NCBI RefSeq assembly: GCF_002950945.1
Contig: NZ_CP012673.1
Span: 5,207,001 to 5,271,000, forward strand
Source of the DNA: Sorangium cellulosum
GTDB taxonomy: Bacteria > Myxococcota_A > Polyangia > Polyangiales > Polyangiaceae
Length of the DNA: 64,000 bases
Direction: 5' to 3'
Shown: piece by piece, positions 7,271 to 18,200 of the stretch
How positions within the stretch are numbered: the stretch's first letter is position 1
Layout: each line of letters opens with the position of its first letter
Translations under genes and position numbers: made by a program
The notes under the pieces: generated by a model
Databases searched by the model: none
What the model saw: only the letters and a program-made list of their open reading frames with translations
Told to the model about the DNA's origin: nothing

Positions 7271-10200
7271 ATGACGGCAACGAGCAACGCGCAGTGCTTT
7301 CTCCGGGTTCCTCTCCGGCTGCAGGCCATGTGCCTGGACGACGGCGACGACGACGCCGCCATGGACAGGCGGCGTGTGGTCCGGGCCATGGCGGACTACC
7401 GCCGGCTGCCGTTCAGGGCCGGAGGGGTCGCCTACGACGACAACCCCAACCTGAGCGAGCACATCCTCGCGCCGCCGTTCTCGCGGGACCTGCCGCTCCT
7501 GCCCGGCATCCACCTGCACTGGCTCCTGCCGGACGCCCTGGCGCGGGGGGAGCACGAGGCGCAGGGGACGCGGTTCCCCGAGGTGCCGAACCGGTGGCTC
7601 GTCCTGCGCAGCGGCGGGGGGCAGCCGGAGCGGCAGTGGGTGGTGGAGAGCGATTACCTCTACCCGGAGGGCTGGGGGGACGACATCGAGAGCGAGGGGG
7701 AGGCGCCGGTCAACGTGATGGCCGTGCCCGATCCGGCGCCGGGAGAGGGGTATCGCTACCGCTTTCTCGGGCGCGCCCTGCCGCTCGCGGAGTGGCGCGC
7801 CACGCACGCGGATCCGAAGAACGACTACCTCGCGGCGCTCACGGCCGTCGGGCCCGAGACGGAGGTCGCGGTCCTCGATCCGGTGCGGGCGACGTTCGCG
7901 TCGTTCTACCCGAACTGCCGCACCGTGTTCGGGTTCCGGGACGAGGACTTCCCGACGCGCACGCCGCCCCCGGGGCTGCGTTACGACGTCATCGGCTGGT
8001 ACGGCGACCCGCAGCGCGACTGCCTGGCCCCGCTGCTCGCCGCGGCCGACACGCCGGCGAATCTGAAGGCGCTGCTCGAGGAGAAGCTCGAGTGGACGCT
8101 CGCGGCGGTCGAGGCGGGCGGAGCGCTGCCGCAGGCGACGCTCTTCCACGCGCGGCTCACGTTCGCGCCAGGCGCGCGGGCGGCGCGGGATGTCGTCCGC
8201 GACCTGCCCCCGCCGCAGCTCGCCGTGGGGCAGACCGAGACGGAGGCGCTGGCCGCCTACCTGGCCTACCTGCACGCGCCCGAGGCCAACGAGGAGTCCC
8301 TCGAGAAGCGCCGCCTCATCGAGGACCAGCTCGAGGCGCTGCAGCTCGCGGACCGGCTGGAGGGGCACCGGCTCGACCTCGACGCGATCCTCGACGAGGC
8401 GCGCCACGAGCGGGGGTTCGCCTCGCACTCGGCCGGCGTCCGGTGGGCGGTCCAGCCGGAGACCGAGGGCGCGGGGGACCTGTTCGCGCGGCTGCGCCGG
8501 GCGCCGCCGCGCGCGGCGCGCACGCAGCCGCCCGCGTGGGCGGGCCTGCTCGAGGCGCTGAACACGCTCCAGGACGAGCACCAGCGCGCGCTCGACGAGC
8601 TCGAGCACCTGCGCCAGCGGATGTACGTCCGCTGGCACGCCCTCGTGAACGCGAGGGAGGTCGTGGGCGTCAACTTCTTCGAGGGCTACGTCGTGCCCGT
8701 GCGGCGCCGGCGCACCTCCCTGGGGCAGCTGGCGCTCGAGCAGGACGAGGCGACCGGCGGCTTCCGCGCCCGCGTCGAGCCCGTGGTCCACCGGATCGTC
8801 TCCCGCCTGAGCAGCTACTACGCCGACTACGTGGCGAGCCTCAACGCGGGGGCCCCCTTCGATCTGGACGAGTCGGGCGACGACTACTGGGTCTGGCCCG
8901 TCGAGTTCCCCAACTGCATCGACGAGGCGTTCAGGCTGTCCGCCGATCACACGGTCGCGGTGCTGCAGAGGGACGAGGCGTGGGAGATCCACGACCGCGG
9001 GGTCGTCTATCCAGTGCGCGCGGATGACGAGGGGCTCCTGCTGGAGATCCCGCCGCCTTCGTCGTCGATCGCGGGGCGGCTCGCGGCGGCGCTCGAGGCG
9101 CTGCAATCGGCCGTGCTGGCGTACAACGCGACCGAGGCGGGGGCGGCCGCGCCGTTCGCCGTGCGCACGCTGCCGGCGGCGCCTTATTACGAGCCGGCCG
9201 ATCCGGTCCTGCTCATCACGGGCGAGGCGGCGGCGGGCGCGATCTGGAAGGGCGGCGCAGACGAGGACCTGCTCCCGTGCGACCGCGTGGACGCGGCGCT
9301 CGACCTCGCGGCGCTGCCGGACGCCACCGTCACGGCCTTGCAGGCCTACCTCGCGGAGCTCGGCGCGGACGAGGGGAGCGTCTGGGCGGAGCCGCCGTGG
9401 AACCCGTTCCTGATGCACTGGTCCTTCCACGTCGCCTCCTGCGGCCGCGACGAGAACGGCGACTACGACCCCGAGCTCGTGCGCGCGCACTACAAGCTCG
9501 ACACGCAGGCGGTGGATCACGCCCTCCTGCCGGGGCAGGAGGACAGCTTCTCGTCGATGGTCAGCGGCTACACGGGCGTCAGCCTGCTGACGCCGTCGGC
9601 GGGCCTGGAGGTGCGCGAGCGCCTCGTCCACTACCTCGATCACGGCGTCTTGCAGGACTACTACGAGGCGCACGGCGTCCCCGACGACGAGCGAGGGAAG
9701 GGCTACCTCGAGCAGCACTTCGCCGAGATCAAGGCGTGGTACCTCGGGCAGACGACGCCGGCGCCGGGGATCGAGGATCCCGTGTTCACCGCGCTGTGGG
9801 CCTACGAGGAGCTCGAGCGGGCGCCGTGCCTGGCCCAGTCGCTCGGCAACTTCAACAAGGTGCTGCTCCTCCGCGAGCCGACGATGCAGCTCGGGATCGC
9901 CTTGCCCACGGCCCGCGACGACTCGGAGGATCTCTTCTACACGGGCACGGCGCGCGACGCGATGGGCCGCAGCATCCAGCGCCGACCGCTCGCGTTCGAT
10001 CGCTTCAACCCGCTGCGCGCCGGGGCGATGTCGATCACCGGCCTCACGCTGGTGGACACGTTCGGGCAGGCGAAGGACGTGGTCGATATCGAGTCGTCCG
10101 CCGACGCGAAGGTCATCACCACGACCGACCAGACGCCGTCCGAGGGGCTCCTCTACCACGTCCTGCTCACGCCCCGGCTGGCGCAGCCGGCGCGCCTGCG

Positions 10201-11245
10201 CTTCGAGTGGCTGCCGGCGGAGCCGCTGGAGGGCGCGCGCCAGCGCACGAGCGAGCACCCGGACACCAATCCCGTCTGCGGCTTCCTGCTGGTCAACACC
10301 CTCGACGGCGCGCTCGCGGTCTACGACAAGGAGGGCCGCGCGCTCGGCGCGCTCGACCGCGGCAACACGTGGCGCACCGCGCCGGAGAGCGGCGGCCGGG
10401 TGCGGATGGACGCGCGCGGCGACTTCCAGCTCCCGAACGCTCACCTCGATCGGGTCGTCAAGCACGTGCGCGCTCAGGGCCCGGACTTCCTGCGCCTCTT
10501 CCTCTCGGCGCAGCGGACGGCGCTCGACACCATCGATCCCGAGGCGAACGCCGCGAACCCGGGCCGGGCGCTGCTCGTGGCGCGGCCCGTGGCGGTGGTG
10601 CGGGCCGCGTTCGCCCTGGAGCTCCAGGGCCCGCCGGCCTTCGATCCCAGCGCAGTGGCCGACGTGGCGGGCGAGGGCACGACCACGACCCGCGGGCTGG
10701 AGCAGGTGAAGATCCCCGTGCGCCTCGGCGAGTTCGCGCAGCTCGACGACGGCCTCGTGGGCTACTTCCTGGAGCAGGACGACGGGTCGTACGCGGACGA
10801 GGTGTTCTACTCACCGCAGCTCCGCGCGATCGGGCACGACAAGATCCATACCTACGCTGACGGATCGCTGCACATCGAGCGCACGCCCGACGGACCGGAG
10901 CAGCGCGTGACGATGCTGCTCGACCCGGGGGGCCAGGTGCACGCGACCACGGGCGTGCTGCCGAGCTCGCAGCTCCGCCTGTCGCCGGCGCACTACCGCG
11001 AGGCGCTCGACGCGATGGAGGTCAGCTTCCTGACGGCGCCGCTGCTCACGGATCGAGGGGCGCTCCGGCTGGAGGTGCCGCGGCAGCCGGGGCACGTGTG
11101 GTCGTGGGTGACGCAGGAGGCCGGCGGCGGGTGGGCCGAGACGAGCGCGCTCGCGCCGCCGAACGCCCGCGCCGCGTTCGCCGCGCCGCAGGAGCTCCGC
11201 GAGGGATGGCTGATGCTGCGGCGCACCGAGGGGTCGGGCGGTTGA
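7271..11245 (+). CDS. Giant unknown protein, first gene of tail-collar operon
   Basis: I do not recognise this 1324-residue protein. There is no signal peptide, lipobox or membrane segment; it looks cytosolic and soluble. Residues 1-130 contain a block LPLLPGIHLHWLLPDALA with WLVLRS nearby; a Glu/Leu/Arg-rich, possibly helical stretch lies near 335-460 (EKRRLIEDQLEALQLADRL; LDELEHLRQRMYVRWHALVN); the C-terminal third is beta-rich and ends in a small domain (GHVWSWVTQEAGGGW). ATG 7271 follows a weak GGAGCGGGGC RBS. It is followed at 125 bp by a tail-collar protein, and the remaining gaps in the operon are about 30 bp. A structural or assembly role for a large protein complex is inference from context. 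Confidence 0.75.
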   Translation: MTATSNAQCFLRVPLRLQAMCLDDGDDDAAMDRRRVVRAMADYRRLPFRAGGVAYDDNPNLSEHILAPPFSRDLPLLPGIHLHWLLPDALARGEHEAQGTRFPEVPNRWLVLRSGGGQPERQWVVESDYLYPEGWGDDIESEGEAPVNVMAVPDPAPGEGYRYRFLGRALPLAEWRATHADPKNDYLAALTAVGPETEVAVLDPVRATFASFYPNCRTVFGFRDEDFPTRTPPPGLRYDVIGWYGDPQRDCLAPLLAAADTPANLKALLEEKLEWTLAAVEAGGALPQATLFHARLTFAPGARAARDVVRDLPPPQLAVGQTETEALAAYLAYLHAPEANEESLEKRRLIEDQLEALQLADRLEGHRLDLDAILDEARHERGFASHSAGVRWAVQPETEGAGDLFARLRRAPPRAARTQPPAWAGLLEALNTLQDEHQRALDELEHLRQRMYVRWHALVNAREVVGVNFFEGYVVPVRRRRTSLGQLALEQDEATGGFRARVEPVVHRIVSRLSSYYADYVASLNAGAPFDLDESGDDYWVWPVEFPNCIDEAFRLSADHTVAVLQRDEAWEIHDRGVVYPVRADDEGLLLEIPPPSSSIAGRLAAALEALQSAVLAYNATEAGAAAPFAVRTLPAAPYYEPADPVLLITGEAAAGAIWKGGADEDLLPCDRVDAALDLAALPDATVTALQAYLAELGADEGSVWAEPPWNPFLMHWSFHVASCGRDENGDYDPELVRAHYKLDTQAVDHALLPGQEDSFSSMVSGYTGVSLLTPSAGLEVRERLVHYLDHGVLQDYYEAHGVPDDERGKGYLEQHFAEIKAWYLGQTTPAPGIEDPVFTALWAYEELERAPCLAQSLGNFNKVLLLREPTMQLGIALPTARDDSEDLFYTGTARDAMGRSIQRRPLAFDRFNPLRAGAMSITGLTLVDTFGQAKDVVDIESSADAKVITTTDQTPSEGLLYHVLLTPRLAQPARLRFEWLPAEPLEGARQRTSEHPDTNPVCGFLLVNTLDGALAVYDKEGRALGALDRGNTWRTAPESGGRVRMDARGDFQLPNAHLDRVVKHVRAQGPDFLRLFLSAQRTALDTIDPEANAANPGRALLVARPVAVVRAAFALELQGPPAFDPSAVADVAGEGTTTTRGLEQVKIPVRLGEFAQLDDGLVGYFLEQDDGSYADEVFYSPQLRAIGHDKIHTYADGSLHIERTPDGPEQRVTMLLDPGGQVHATTGVLPSSQLRLSPAHYREALDAMEVSFLTAPLLTDRGALRLEVPRQPGHVWSWVTQEAGGGWAETSALAPPNARAAFAAPQELREGWLMLRRTEGSGG

Positions 11246-11370
11246 GGCGATCTCGACGTCATCATCGAGCATCGACCCGACCCGGCGAACCCAGAGAGGG
11301 GCTCTGGCGGGTGCGGTTCGTGGCGAGCGAGTGAGGGGCCGTGCGGCCTTTGGTGGAGAGGGAAGACATC
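11246..11370 (+). other. Intergenic spacer holding a gene-end relic
   Basis: GCGGGTGCGGTTCGTGG at 11307-11323 repeats 20312-20328, the end of the last operon gene. In both places it reads RVRFVAS just before a stop. This suggests that a paralogue of the 664-residue gene once ended here and was deleted, or that recombination used this sequence. The next gene starts at 11371 with RBS GGAGAGGGAAG. Confidence 0.45.
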
Positions 11371-13074
11371 ATGACGGAAGAGACCAACAAGAAGATGCCG
11401 TTCGGGTTCGAGGTCAGCTACGAGCTGTTCAACGCGCGCGGCGAGCGGCTACGGAACACGCTGCTCCTCGAGAACCCGGGCGCCGGCCACACGCTCCGGC
11501 TCGACATCGTCAACCTCCTGACCGACGAGGCGATCGTCCTGCGCCAGCGGCCGACCGCGGGCGAGGTGCTGGGCGCGCACCACTTCCGGCTGCGCTTCGC
11601 GGCGGGCGCGCTGGCCGCGCGGGAGACGCGCGTGGTGGGGGCGGACTGGGACATCCGGCGCGTCGACCGCGAGGACGGCTCGACGGACGTGTACCTGGCC
11701 TGGCGCAGCCCGGACGTCCGGATCGCGCCGGGAGACCGGCTGATGCTGCTGGTCCAGGGACTGTACGCGAGCCCCGAGGCCGCCGGCACGGAGGTGATCA
11801 TGGACCTCTCCTGGCCGGCGCTCGTCGTGCCGGAGGGCCCGGACGATCCCAATGTCTTCCACCTCGTCCCGCCCGAGGGCAGCGCGGGCTCGGACTGCGC
11901 CCTGGCCCAGCAGCTCGCCCTCGGCGTGCGCGACCGGCGGGGGAGGCCGGACATCCCGCTTCGGGCGCACTTCGAGGGGTCCAATCAGGTGATCAACTAC
12001 CCCACGACCCCGAACACCACGCTGACCCTTCGTCTTGTCAACAGCGCTTCGCCGCAAAGCCAGGAGATCCTCCGCTTCCACCACGACCCCAGCGATCCCG
12101 CGAAGAGCTCCCGCCTCGTCGTGGCGCTGCCCGTGGGGACCGTCGAGGCGCAGCCATGGGCGCTTGGTTCCGAGTCTTTGCTAGAACGTACGAAGATCAC
12201 GCTCGCCGACTGGACGGTCTCCGGGCCCACGCTGAACGCTGACGGCGACCTGCTCGAGTGGGAGCTCACCCCCACGAAGGACGTGACGATCGCGCCGCGG
12301 GAGTCCCTCACGCTGACGCTGAGCGACATGGCGACGCTGCACCCGAGCGGGACGGCGTACCTCGAGCTCCGCTACAGCGCCATTCCCGGCTACTCGGACG
12401 GGGAGATCCTCTGCCCGATCGAGAAGTCGCCGCTCCGCTTCGGTCGGAGCGGCACCCACGACAACGTCGGGATCGCACATGCCGAGCCGTCCGCTGTGCT
12501 GCACCTGCACAGGGGTGACATGCGGATCGATACCGGTGAGATCCAGCATGGCAACTGGTTCATATTCCGGGCCTTTTACAGGACCCTCGACGACAACCAC
12601 ATCGCGCAGTTCTTCCACCAAGATGAGCTTCTGATGACGCTGTCTCGCCTCGGAAAGTTGCGCTTGCACGCGCCCTATTCGGAGCTCCAGAGCGCGCACT
12701 CGCTCACGTTCCGTTCCGACGTGACGGAGGGCGATACCGTGGCCCGCTTCCTCAATCAGAACGCCGCGGTTCCCCTGATGGAGCTGCGCGCCGACGGGAC
12801 GTTGCGCCTCCTGAGCGGCAGGTTCAAGGACGATACCGGCTTCGTGGTCCCGGTGGGCACCGTCGTCGCCTACGCCGGCACCGCGCCTCCCGCCCCCGAG
12901 GGATGGCTGATGTGCGACGGGGCCGAGCATGACAGCAAGGACCACCAGGAGCTGTCTGACCTCCTCGGCACCATCTATGGCGACGCCGGGGAAGGCAAGT
13001 TCCGTGTCCCCGACCTGAGCACCAGCGCTCCGGCGCAGCCGAACCAGCCCCTCCACTACATCATCAAGGCCTGA
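11371..13074 (+). CDS. Tail-collar domain protein A
   Basis: This 567-residue protein has two parts. Residues 1 to about 350 form a beta-rich domain starting KKMPFGFEVSYELFNARGE that is shared with the next gene. After a fibre-like middle (HIAQFFHQDELLMTLSRLGK; VARFLNQNAAVPLMELRADG, pseudo-repeated) comes a C-terminal phage Tail_Collar domain (PF07484-like): VPVGTVVAYAGTAPP, PEGWLMCDGA, LLGTIYGD, FRVPDLS, ending HYIIKA. Such domains form trimeric tips of phage tail fibres and of exported collar proteins. Here the collar is short and lacks the HxH metal-binding tip insertion found in the next gene. I start at ATG 11371 rather than the GTG at 11341 because of the RBS. Confidence 0.85.
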   Translation: MTEETNKKMPFGFEVSYELFNARGERLRNTLLLENPGAGHTLRLDIVNLLTDEAIVLRQRPTAGEVLGAHHFRLRFAAGALAARETRVVGADWDIRRVDREDGSTDVYLAWRSPDVRIAPGDRLMLLVQGLYASPEAAGTEVIMDLSWPALVVPEGPDDPNVFHLVPPEGSAGSDCALAQQLALGVRDRRGRPDIPLRAHFEGSNQVINYPTTPNTTLTLRLVNSASPQSQEILRFHHDPSDPAKSSRLVVALPVGTVEAQPWALGSESLLERTKITLADWTVSGPTLNADGDLLEWELTPTKDVTIAPRESLTLTLSDMATLHPSGTAYLELRYSAIPGYSDGEILCPIEKSPLRFGRSGTHDNVGIAHAEPSAVLHLHRGDMRIDTGEIQHGNWFIFRAFYRTLDDNHIAQFFHQDELLMTLSRLGKLRLHAPYSELQSAHSLTFRSDVTEGDTVARFLNQNAAVPLMELRADGTLRLLSGRFKDDTGFVVPVGTVVAYAGTAPPAPEGWLMCDGAEHDSKDHQELSDLLGTIYGDAGEGKFRVPDLSTSAPAQPNQPLHYIIKA

Positions 13075-13109
13075 CTCCAAGCCGGCAACCCAAGGAAGAG
13101 GGAACGACG

Positions 13110-15206
13110 ATGACGCCACAGACTGAAAAGAAGATGCCGTTCGGCTTCAAGGTCAGCTACGAGCTGTTCAACGCCCGCGGCGAGCGCCTGGAGAACGTGC
13201 TGCTCATCGAGAAGCTCGGCTCCGGCCAGGCGCTCCAGCTCGACGTCCTCAACATCCTGACCGACGCGACGATCCTCCTGCGCCAGCGGACGTCCGCGGG
13301 CGAGGGCGGAGGCGCGCACCATTTCCGGCTGCGTTTCCCGGCGGGCGCGCTGGCCTCGCGGGAGACGCGCGTGGAGGGGGCGGACTGGGACGTCAAGCGC
13401 ATCGACCGCCAGGACGGCACGACGGACCTGTACCTGGCCTGGTGCAGCCCGGACGTCCAGATCGCGCCGGGAGACGGGCTGGTCGTGCTGCTCCAGGGCG
13501 TGTCCGCGACGCCCGACGCCGGCGCCGAGGTGGTCCTGAGCCTCTCCTGGCCGAAGATCGCCGTCGTGGAGAGCTTCGCCGCTGCCAATGTGTTCCCCCT
13601 CAACCTGCGTGGTCCCGGGCAGGGCGGGGACTACCTCCTGGAAGACACGCTGCGCCTCGGGGTGCGCGACCGGCGGGGGAGGCCGGATATCCCGCTGCGG
13701 GTACGCTTCGACGGGCCGAGCCGGGTGCTCAACGTCGATAACCAGACGAACACGCTGACCCTGCGCCTCGTGAACAGCGCCTCGCCGAGGAGCCAGCAGA
13801 AGCTCCGCTTCGTCTACGACGCCAATCAGCCGGAGCGGACATCCCGCCTGGTGGTGGCGCTGCCCGTGGGGACCTCGGCGGCGCAGCCGTGGGCGCTCGG
13901 CACCAAGGACCAGCTGAACGGCGTGTCGGTCGCGCTCGCCGGCTGGACGGCCTCGGGTCCCACGGAGAGCGCCGACGGCGATCTGCTGGAGTGGGTGCTC
14001 AGCCCCGGGAGCGCCGTGGAGCTCGCGCCGCAGGAGTCGCTCACGCTGACGCTGAGCAACCTCGCGACGTTGCACCCGAGCGGGACCGCGGACCTCGAGC
14101 TCCGCTACAGCGCCGTGCCCGGCTACTGGGACGGGGAGATTCTCTGCCCGATCGAGAAGGCGCCGCTCGTCTTCGGCAGGGGTGACGAACGCGACCGCAT
14201 CGGGATCGGGGGGAACGCGCCGGACGCCAGGCTCTACGTGCGCAACGGAGACCTGCTGCTCGACAGCGGCCAGCTCCAGAACACGGGTCCGCTCAGGTTC
14301 CGGTCCGATACGAACGGGACCGGGGAAAACCAGGTCGCGCAGTTCTTCAAGAAAGATGAGGAAGAGCCCCTGATGGAGCTGCTCAGCGACGGCAAGATGC
14401 GCCTCGGCGTCGGCACACCGACGGCGCCCGGCAAGCTGACCCTCCACGGCACCAGCGGCGTCAACAACGAGCCCGTCCTCTGGGCCGACGCCCGCACCGG
14501 ATCCCAGGCCAGGGTCGAGCTCCCCGGGGACGTCCAGCTGCGCGAGCGCGCCACGAGCAACCTGGCCTATCTCCAGGCATGCGACGACAGCTCGGCGCGC
14601 GACATCGGGCTCGTCCTTCGCACCCAGAAAGGAAGCCAGCGCGTCGACGCGCTGCGCCTCACCCCCGAGGGGAGGGCCAAGGACAAGACCGGCTTCCTGG
14701 TCCCGGTGGGCACCATCGTCGCCTACGGCGGCAGCACGGCCCCTGACGGGTGGCTCCTGTGCAATGGTGCGGTCTACAAACGAGCCAATTACCAGGACCT
14801 GTTCAACGTCATCGGAACCACCTACAACAGCAATGCATCAGAGACCGTCGGAGGAGACGAGTTCCGCGTCCCGACGCTGCTGGGCCGAGTGCCGGTCGGC
14901 CACATGGCGGGTGGGTATGCAAGGACCCTGGGAGCGCTCGGGGGCGAGGCGGAGCATACCCTGACCATCGACGAGATGCCGGTCCACGACCATGGGGTGA
15001 ATGACCCTGGTCATTCTCATCGGAGCCCTGTCTATCATGGGAGCGGTGACGACAACAGGCATTCAGATGGCGATGAAGGCGACCGTGACGGGTGGAGCCC
15101 GACAGAGAGCTCAACAACGGGAATATCGATCCAGAACTCCGGCGGAGGGCGGGCCCACAACAACATGCAGCCGTACCTGGTCGTCAACTACATCATCAAA
15201 CACTGA
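13110..15206 (+). CDS. Tail-collar domain protein B
   Basis: A 698-residue paralogue of the preceding protein, 35 bp downstream. The N-terminal domain is closely similar (KKMPFGFKVSYELFNARGE, GAHHFRLRFPAGALA). A tail-fibre-like shaft follows (QVAQFFKKDEEEPLMELLSD, APGKLTLHGTSGVNNEP). The C-terminal collar is full length: VPVGTIVAYGGSTAPDGWLL, FRVPTLLGRVPVG, GGEAEHTLTIDEMPVHDHG, then an Asp/His-rich insertion with HSH and NYIIKH at the end. HDHG/HSH motifs are the metal-binding needle type of receptor-binding collar domains (T4 gp12-like). The pair suggests a fibre with two subunits, or duplicated adhesins of differing specificity. Export cannot be inferred from a signal sequence. Confidence 0.85.
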   Translation: MTPQTEKKMPFGFKVSYELFNARGERLENVLLIEKLGSGQALQLDVLNILTDATILLRQRTSAGEGGGAHHFRLRFPAGALASRETRVEGADWDVKRIDRQDGTTDLYLAWCSPDVQIAPGDGLVVLLQGVSATPDAGAEVVLSLSWPKIAVVESFAAANVFPLNLRGPGQGGDYLLEDTLRLGVRDRRGRPDIPLRVRFDGPSRVLNVDNQTNTLTLRLVNSASPRSQQKLRFVYDANQPERTSRLVVALPVGTSAAQPWALGTKDQLNGVSVALAGWTASGPTESADGDLLEWVLSPGSAVELAPQESLTLTLSNLATLHPSGTADLELRYSAVPGYWDGEILCPIEKAPLVFGRGDERDRIGIGGNAPDARLYVRNGDLLLDSGQLQNTGPLRFRSDTNGTGENQVAQFFKKDEEEPLMELLSDGKMRLGVGTPTAPGKLTLHGTSGVNNEPVLWADARTGSQARVELPGDVQLRERATSNLAYLQACDDSSARDIGLVLRTQKGSQRVDALRLTPEGRAKDKTGFLVPVGTIVAYGGSTAPDGWLLCNGAVYKRANYQDLFNVIGTTYNSNASETVGGDEFRVPTLLGRVPVGHMAGGYARTLGALGGEAEHTLTIDEMPVHDHGVNDPGHSHRSPVYHGSGDDNRHSDGDEGDRDGWSPTESSTTGISIQNSGGGRAHNNMQPYLVVNYIIKH

Positions 15207-15236
15207 CCCTCAGCCAGCGGCCCCAGGAGGCACACC

Positions 15237-18200
15237 ATGGCCCTCGATATCGTGATCGGCGAAGACGATCTCGCCAGCATCCGGACGCTGCGCGAGGCGC
15301 TGGCGGCCCAGTTCCAGGTGGACTTCTTCCCCGGCTTCCTGGGCACCCTCGACGAGCAGGTCCCGCTCCAGAGCGCGACGTTCTACGCCAACACCCAGAA
15401 GAACCAGTACGAGATCGCCTTCGCGATCGGCATCAAGGTCTCCGAGGACAACGAGGGCGAGGCCCAGCACCTGATCCTCGGGATGAACATCGTGATCAAG
15501 CCGGACAAGAACACCGGCGGGAAGCGCCCCGCCGAGTACGGGGGCAAGATCGATGTCCCGGTCTCGGACGACGTCCGGCTCACGTTCGAGGGGCAGTTCA
15601 CGAGCAAGATGGGCGACATGTACATCGCCCAGCTCAACGTCACCGGCGAGCCGGCCATCCCCCTGCACGCGCTGTTCGGCGGCGTCGCGCCGGGCCTCGC
15701 CGCGCTGATCCCGGAGGAGCTCGAGATTCCCCTCGGGGGCAACGTCGTCGCGGTCCTCACGGGGCGCGTCGGCAGCGGCCTGGGGAGCAGGATCCTCGTG
15801 GGCGTGGGCTTCCACGCCGGCGTGAACCTCGGGCAGCTGCCGCTCGTGGGCCTGTACTTCGAGGACGGGAAGGCGCAGGCCGACTTCACGCTCGAGCTGC
15901 TCGCGACGACGCACGACTGGACGCACAAGGAGCTCAAGGCGCTGAACGGGGTGCTGGAGGAGCTGGAGTCTCCGTTCATGATCCGGCCGTCGAGCTCCAG
16001 CGCGCAGGACCTCACGCGCGGGGCGCACCTCGTCGGGTACGCCGCGTTCGGGGACATCCGGCAGACGTGGTACACGCCGCTCCGGCCGCGCACCGGATCG
16101 TGGAACCCGTTCCTCGCGGCGGCGCCCGGGCGGGCCCTCGGGCGCGGGCGCGCGCCGCGCAGCGCGCCGGACGACGCCCTCGTCACCGTCGGCCAGAACG
16201 GCGCCTGGATCGACGTGCAGCGCGCCGTGGGCCCGGTGCACTTCGCGCGGCTCGGCCTGACGTACGGCGACGGGGCCGCGGAGCTCGTCCCGGAGATCGT
16301 CCTCTCGGTGGGCCCCCTCCGCCTCCTGCTGAACGGGGTCTCGGTGCGCCTCCCGCTGCCCGGGGGCGACCCGGAGCTCCGCCTCGACGGCTTCGGCCTC
16401 GCCTACGAGAACGACGCGCTGCGCGTCGGCGGCGCGTTCCTGCGCAGCGAGCGCGACGGCTTCGAGGAGTACGCCGGCATGGCCGCGCTGGAGCTCCGCC
16501 TCAAGGCGAGCGGCGGCAAGCCGCCCGCGTCGATCGGCCTCGCGGCCATCGGCGCCTACGCCTACGTCGAGGACAAGCCGTCGCTGTTCCTGTACGCGAC
16601 GCTCAAGTACCCGCTCGGCGGCCCGCCGTTCTTCTTCGTGACCGGCCTTTCGGCCGGCTTCGGCTACGGGCGCTCGCTCGAGGACCCCCGCCTGGAGGAC
16701 GTCGCGCGCTTCCCGCTGGTGGCCCAGGCGATGGACGGCACCGGCGACGACGACACGGACGACCCCGGCGTGGTCGCCGCGGGCCAGCTCCGCGAGCTCT
16801 CCCGGTACATCAAGATCGCGCCGGACGCGGGCTTCCTGGCGATCGGGGTCAAGTTCACCTCGTTCAAGATGCTCGAGGGGTTCGCGCTGCTGACGGCGGA
16901 GCTCGGCGACCGCTTCGAGCTCGGCCTGCTCGGCCTGACGCGGCTGGAGGTGCCGTTCGGGGTCCCGGAGCCCCTCGTCGTGCTGGAGACGGCGCTGCAA
17001 GCGCGCTTCGCCCCGTCCGAGGGGACCCTCCTCGTGCAGGGGCAGCTCACGGACGCGTCGTACCTGCTGTCGCCGTCGTGCCGGCTGACGGGCGGGTTCG
17101 CCTTCGCCACCTGGTTCGCGGGCGAGAAGGCCGGCGACTTCGTGTTCACGATCGGCGGCTACCACCCGTCGTTCAAGGTCCCGAAGCACTATCCCACCGT
17201 GCCGCGCGTGGGCTTCGACCTGAGGCTCGGGAGCACGCTGTCGCTCCGGGGCGAGGCCTACATGGCGCTGTGCGCCCACGCCGTGATGGCGGGCGGCAGC
17301 TTCGCGGCCGACTTCGAGGCCGGCCCCGCCTGGGCGTCCTTCCGCATGGGCGCCGACTTCCTCATCTGCTGGAAGCCGTACTGCTACGACGTGCACCTGC
17401 GCCAGCACTTCAAGTTCGGGCTGGGCCCGCTCTCGGCCAGCCTGGGCGCCGAGCTGCACGTGTGGGGCCCGGACCTCGGCGGCTACGCCAAGCTCAAGGT
17501 CTTCCTGTTCTCGGTGACCGTCAGGTTCGGCAACCGGGACGCGTTCGGGCCGACGCCCATCGAATGGCCCGAGTTCCGCGCGTCGCTCCTGCCGGCGGAC
17601 GAGGAGGTCTGCAGCATCGCGGTGGCCGAGGGCCTGATGCGGCAGGTCAAGACGGTCACGGGCGAGGCGCTGTGGGTGGTCAACCCGAAGGACGTCGCGC
17701 TCACGATCGACTCGGTGATCCCGATCAAGGAGGCCTACCACCCGGGGGAGAACTCGCCGGCGAGGGGCAACGCCGGGTTCGGTGTGGCCCCCATGGGCGT
17801 GAGCGCGGGCAACCTCCGCAGCGAGCTCCGCGTCTCCATCTGGCGCGACGGGGTGGACGTGGAGCGCGACAAGTTCAAGCTCACCGCCGTGCAGCGGAGG
17901 GCGCCCGCCGCGGTGTGGGGAGAGCCGCGGATGAGCGGCGACCGGCTGCGCTTCCCCGACGTCAACGGGCCCCAGTTCGTGGAGGGCGCGCTGAGCGGCC
18001 TGCGCATCGAGCCCGCGCAGCCGCCGAAGGGCGGGGACACCGACGACGTGGCCGTGAGGCTCCTGCTGTTCGAACCGGGCGACGTCCTCGGCGACCACAC
18101 CTTCGCGGCGCTGCCCGCGTTCCGCGCGGCCGGAGGGGAGGACCCCGAGCGGCGCGAGGCGATCCAGCGCTCGATCGCGGGCCACGCAGGCAGGGACGCG

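Noticed and set aside
7133..10465. 1110-residue minus-strand frame
   Set aside because: Shadow of the 7271 gene; no motifs, and Arg/Val/Leu-rich throughout.
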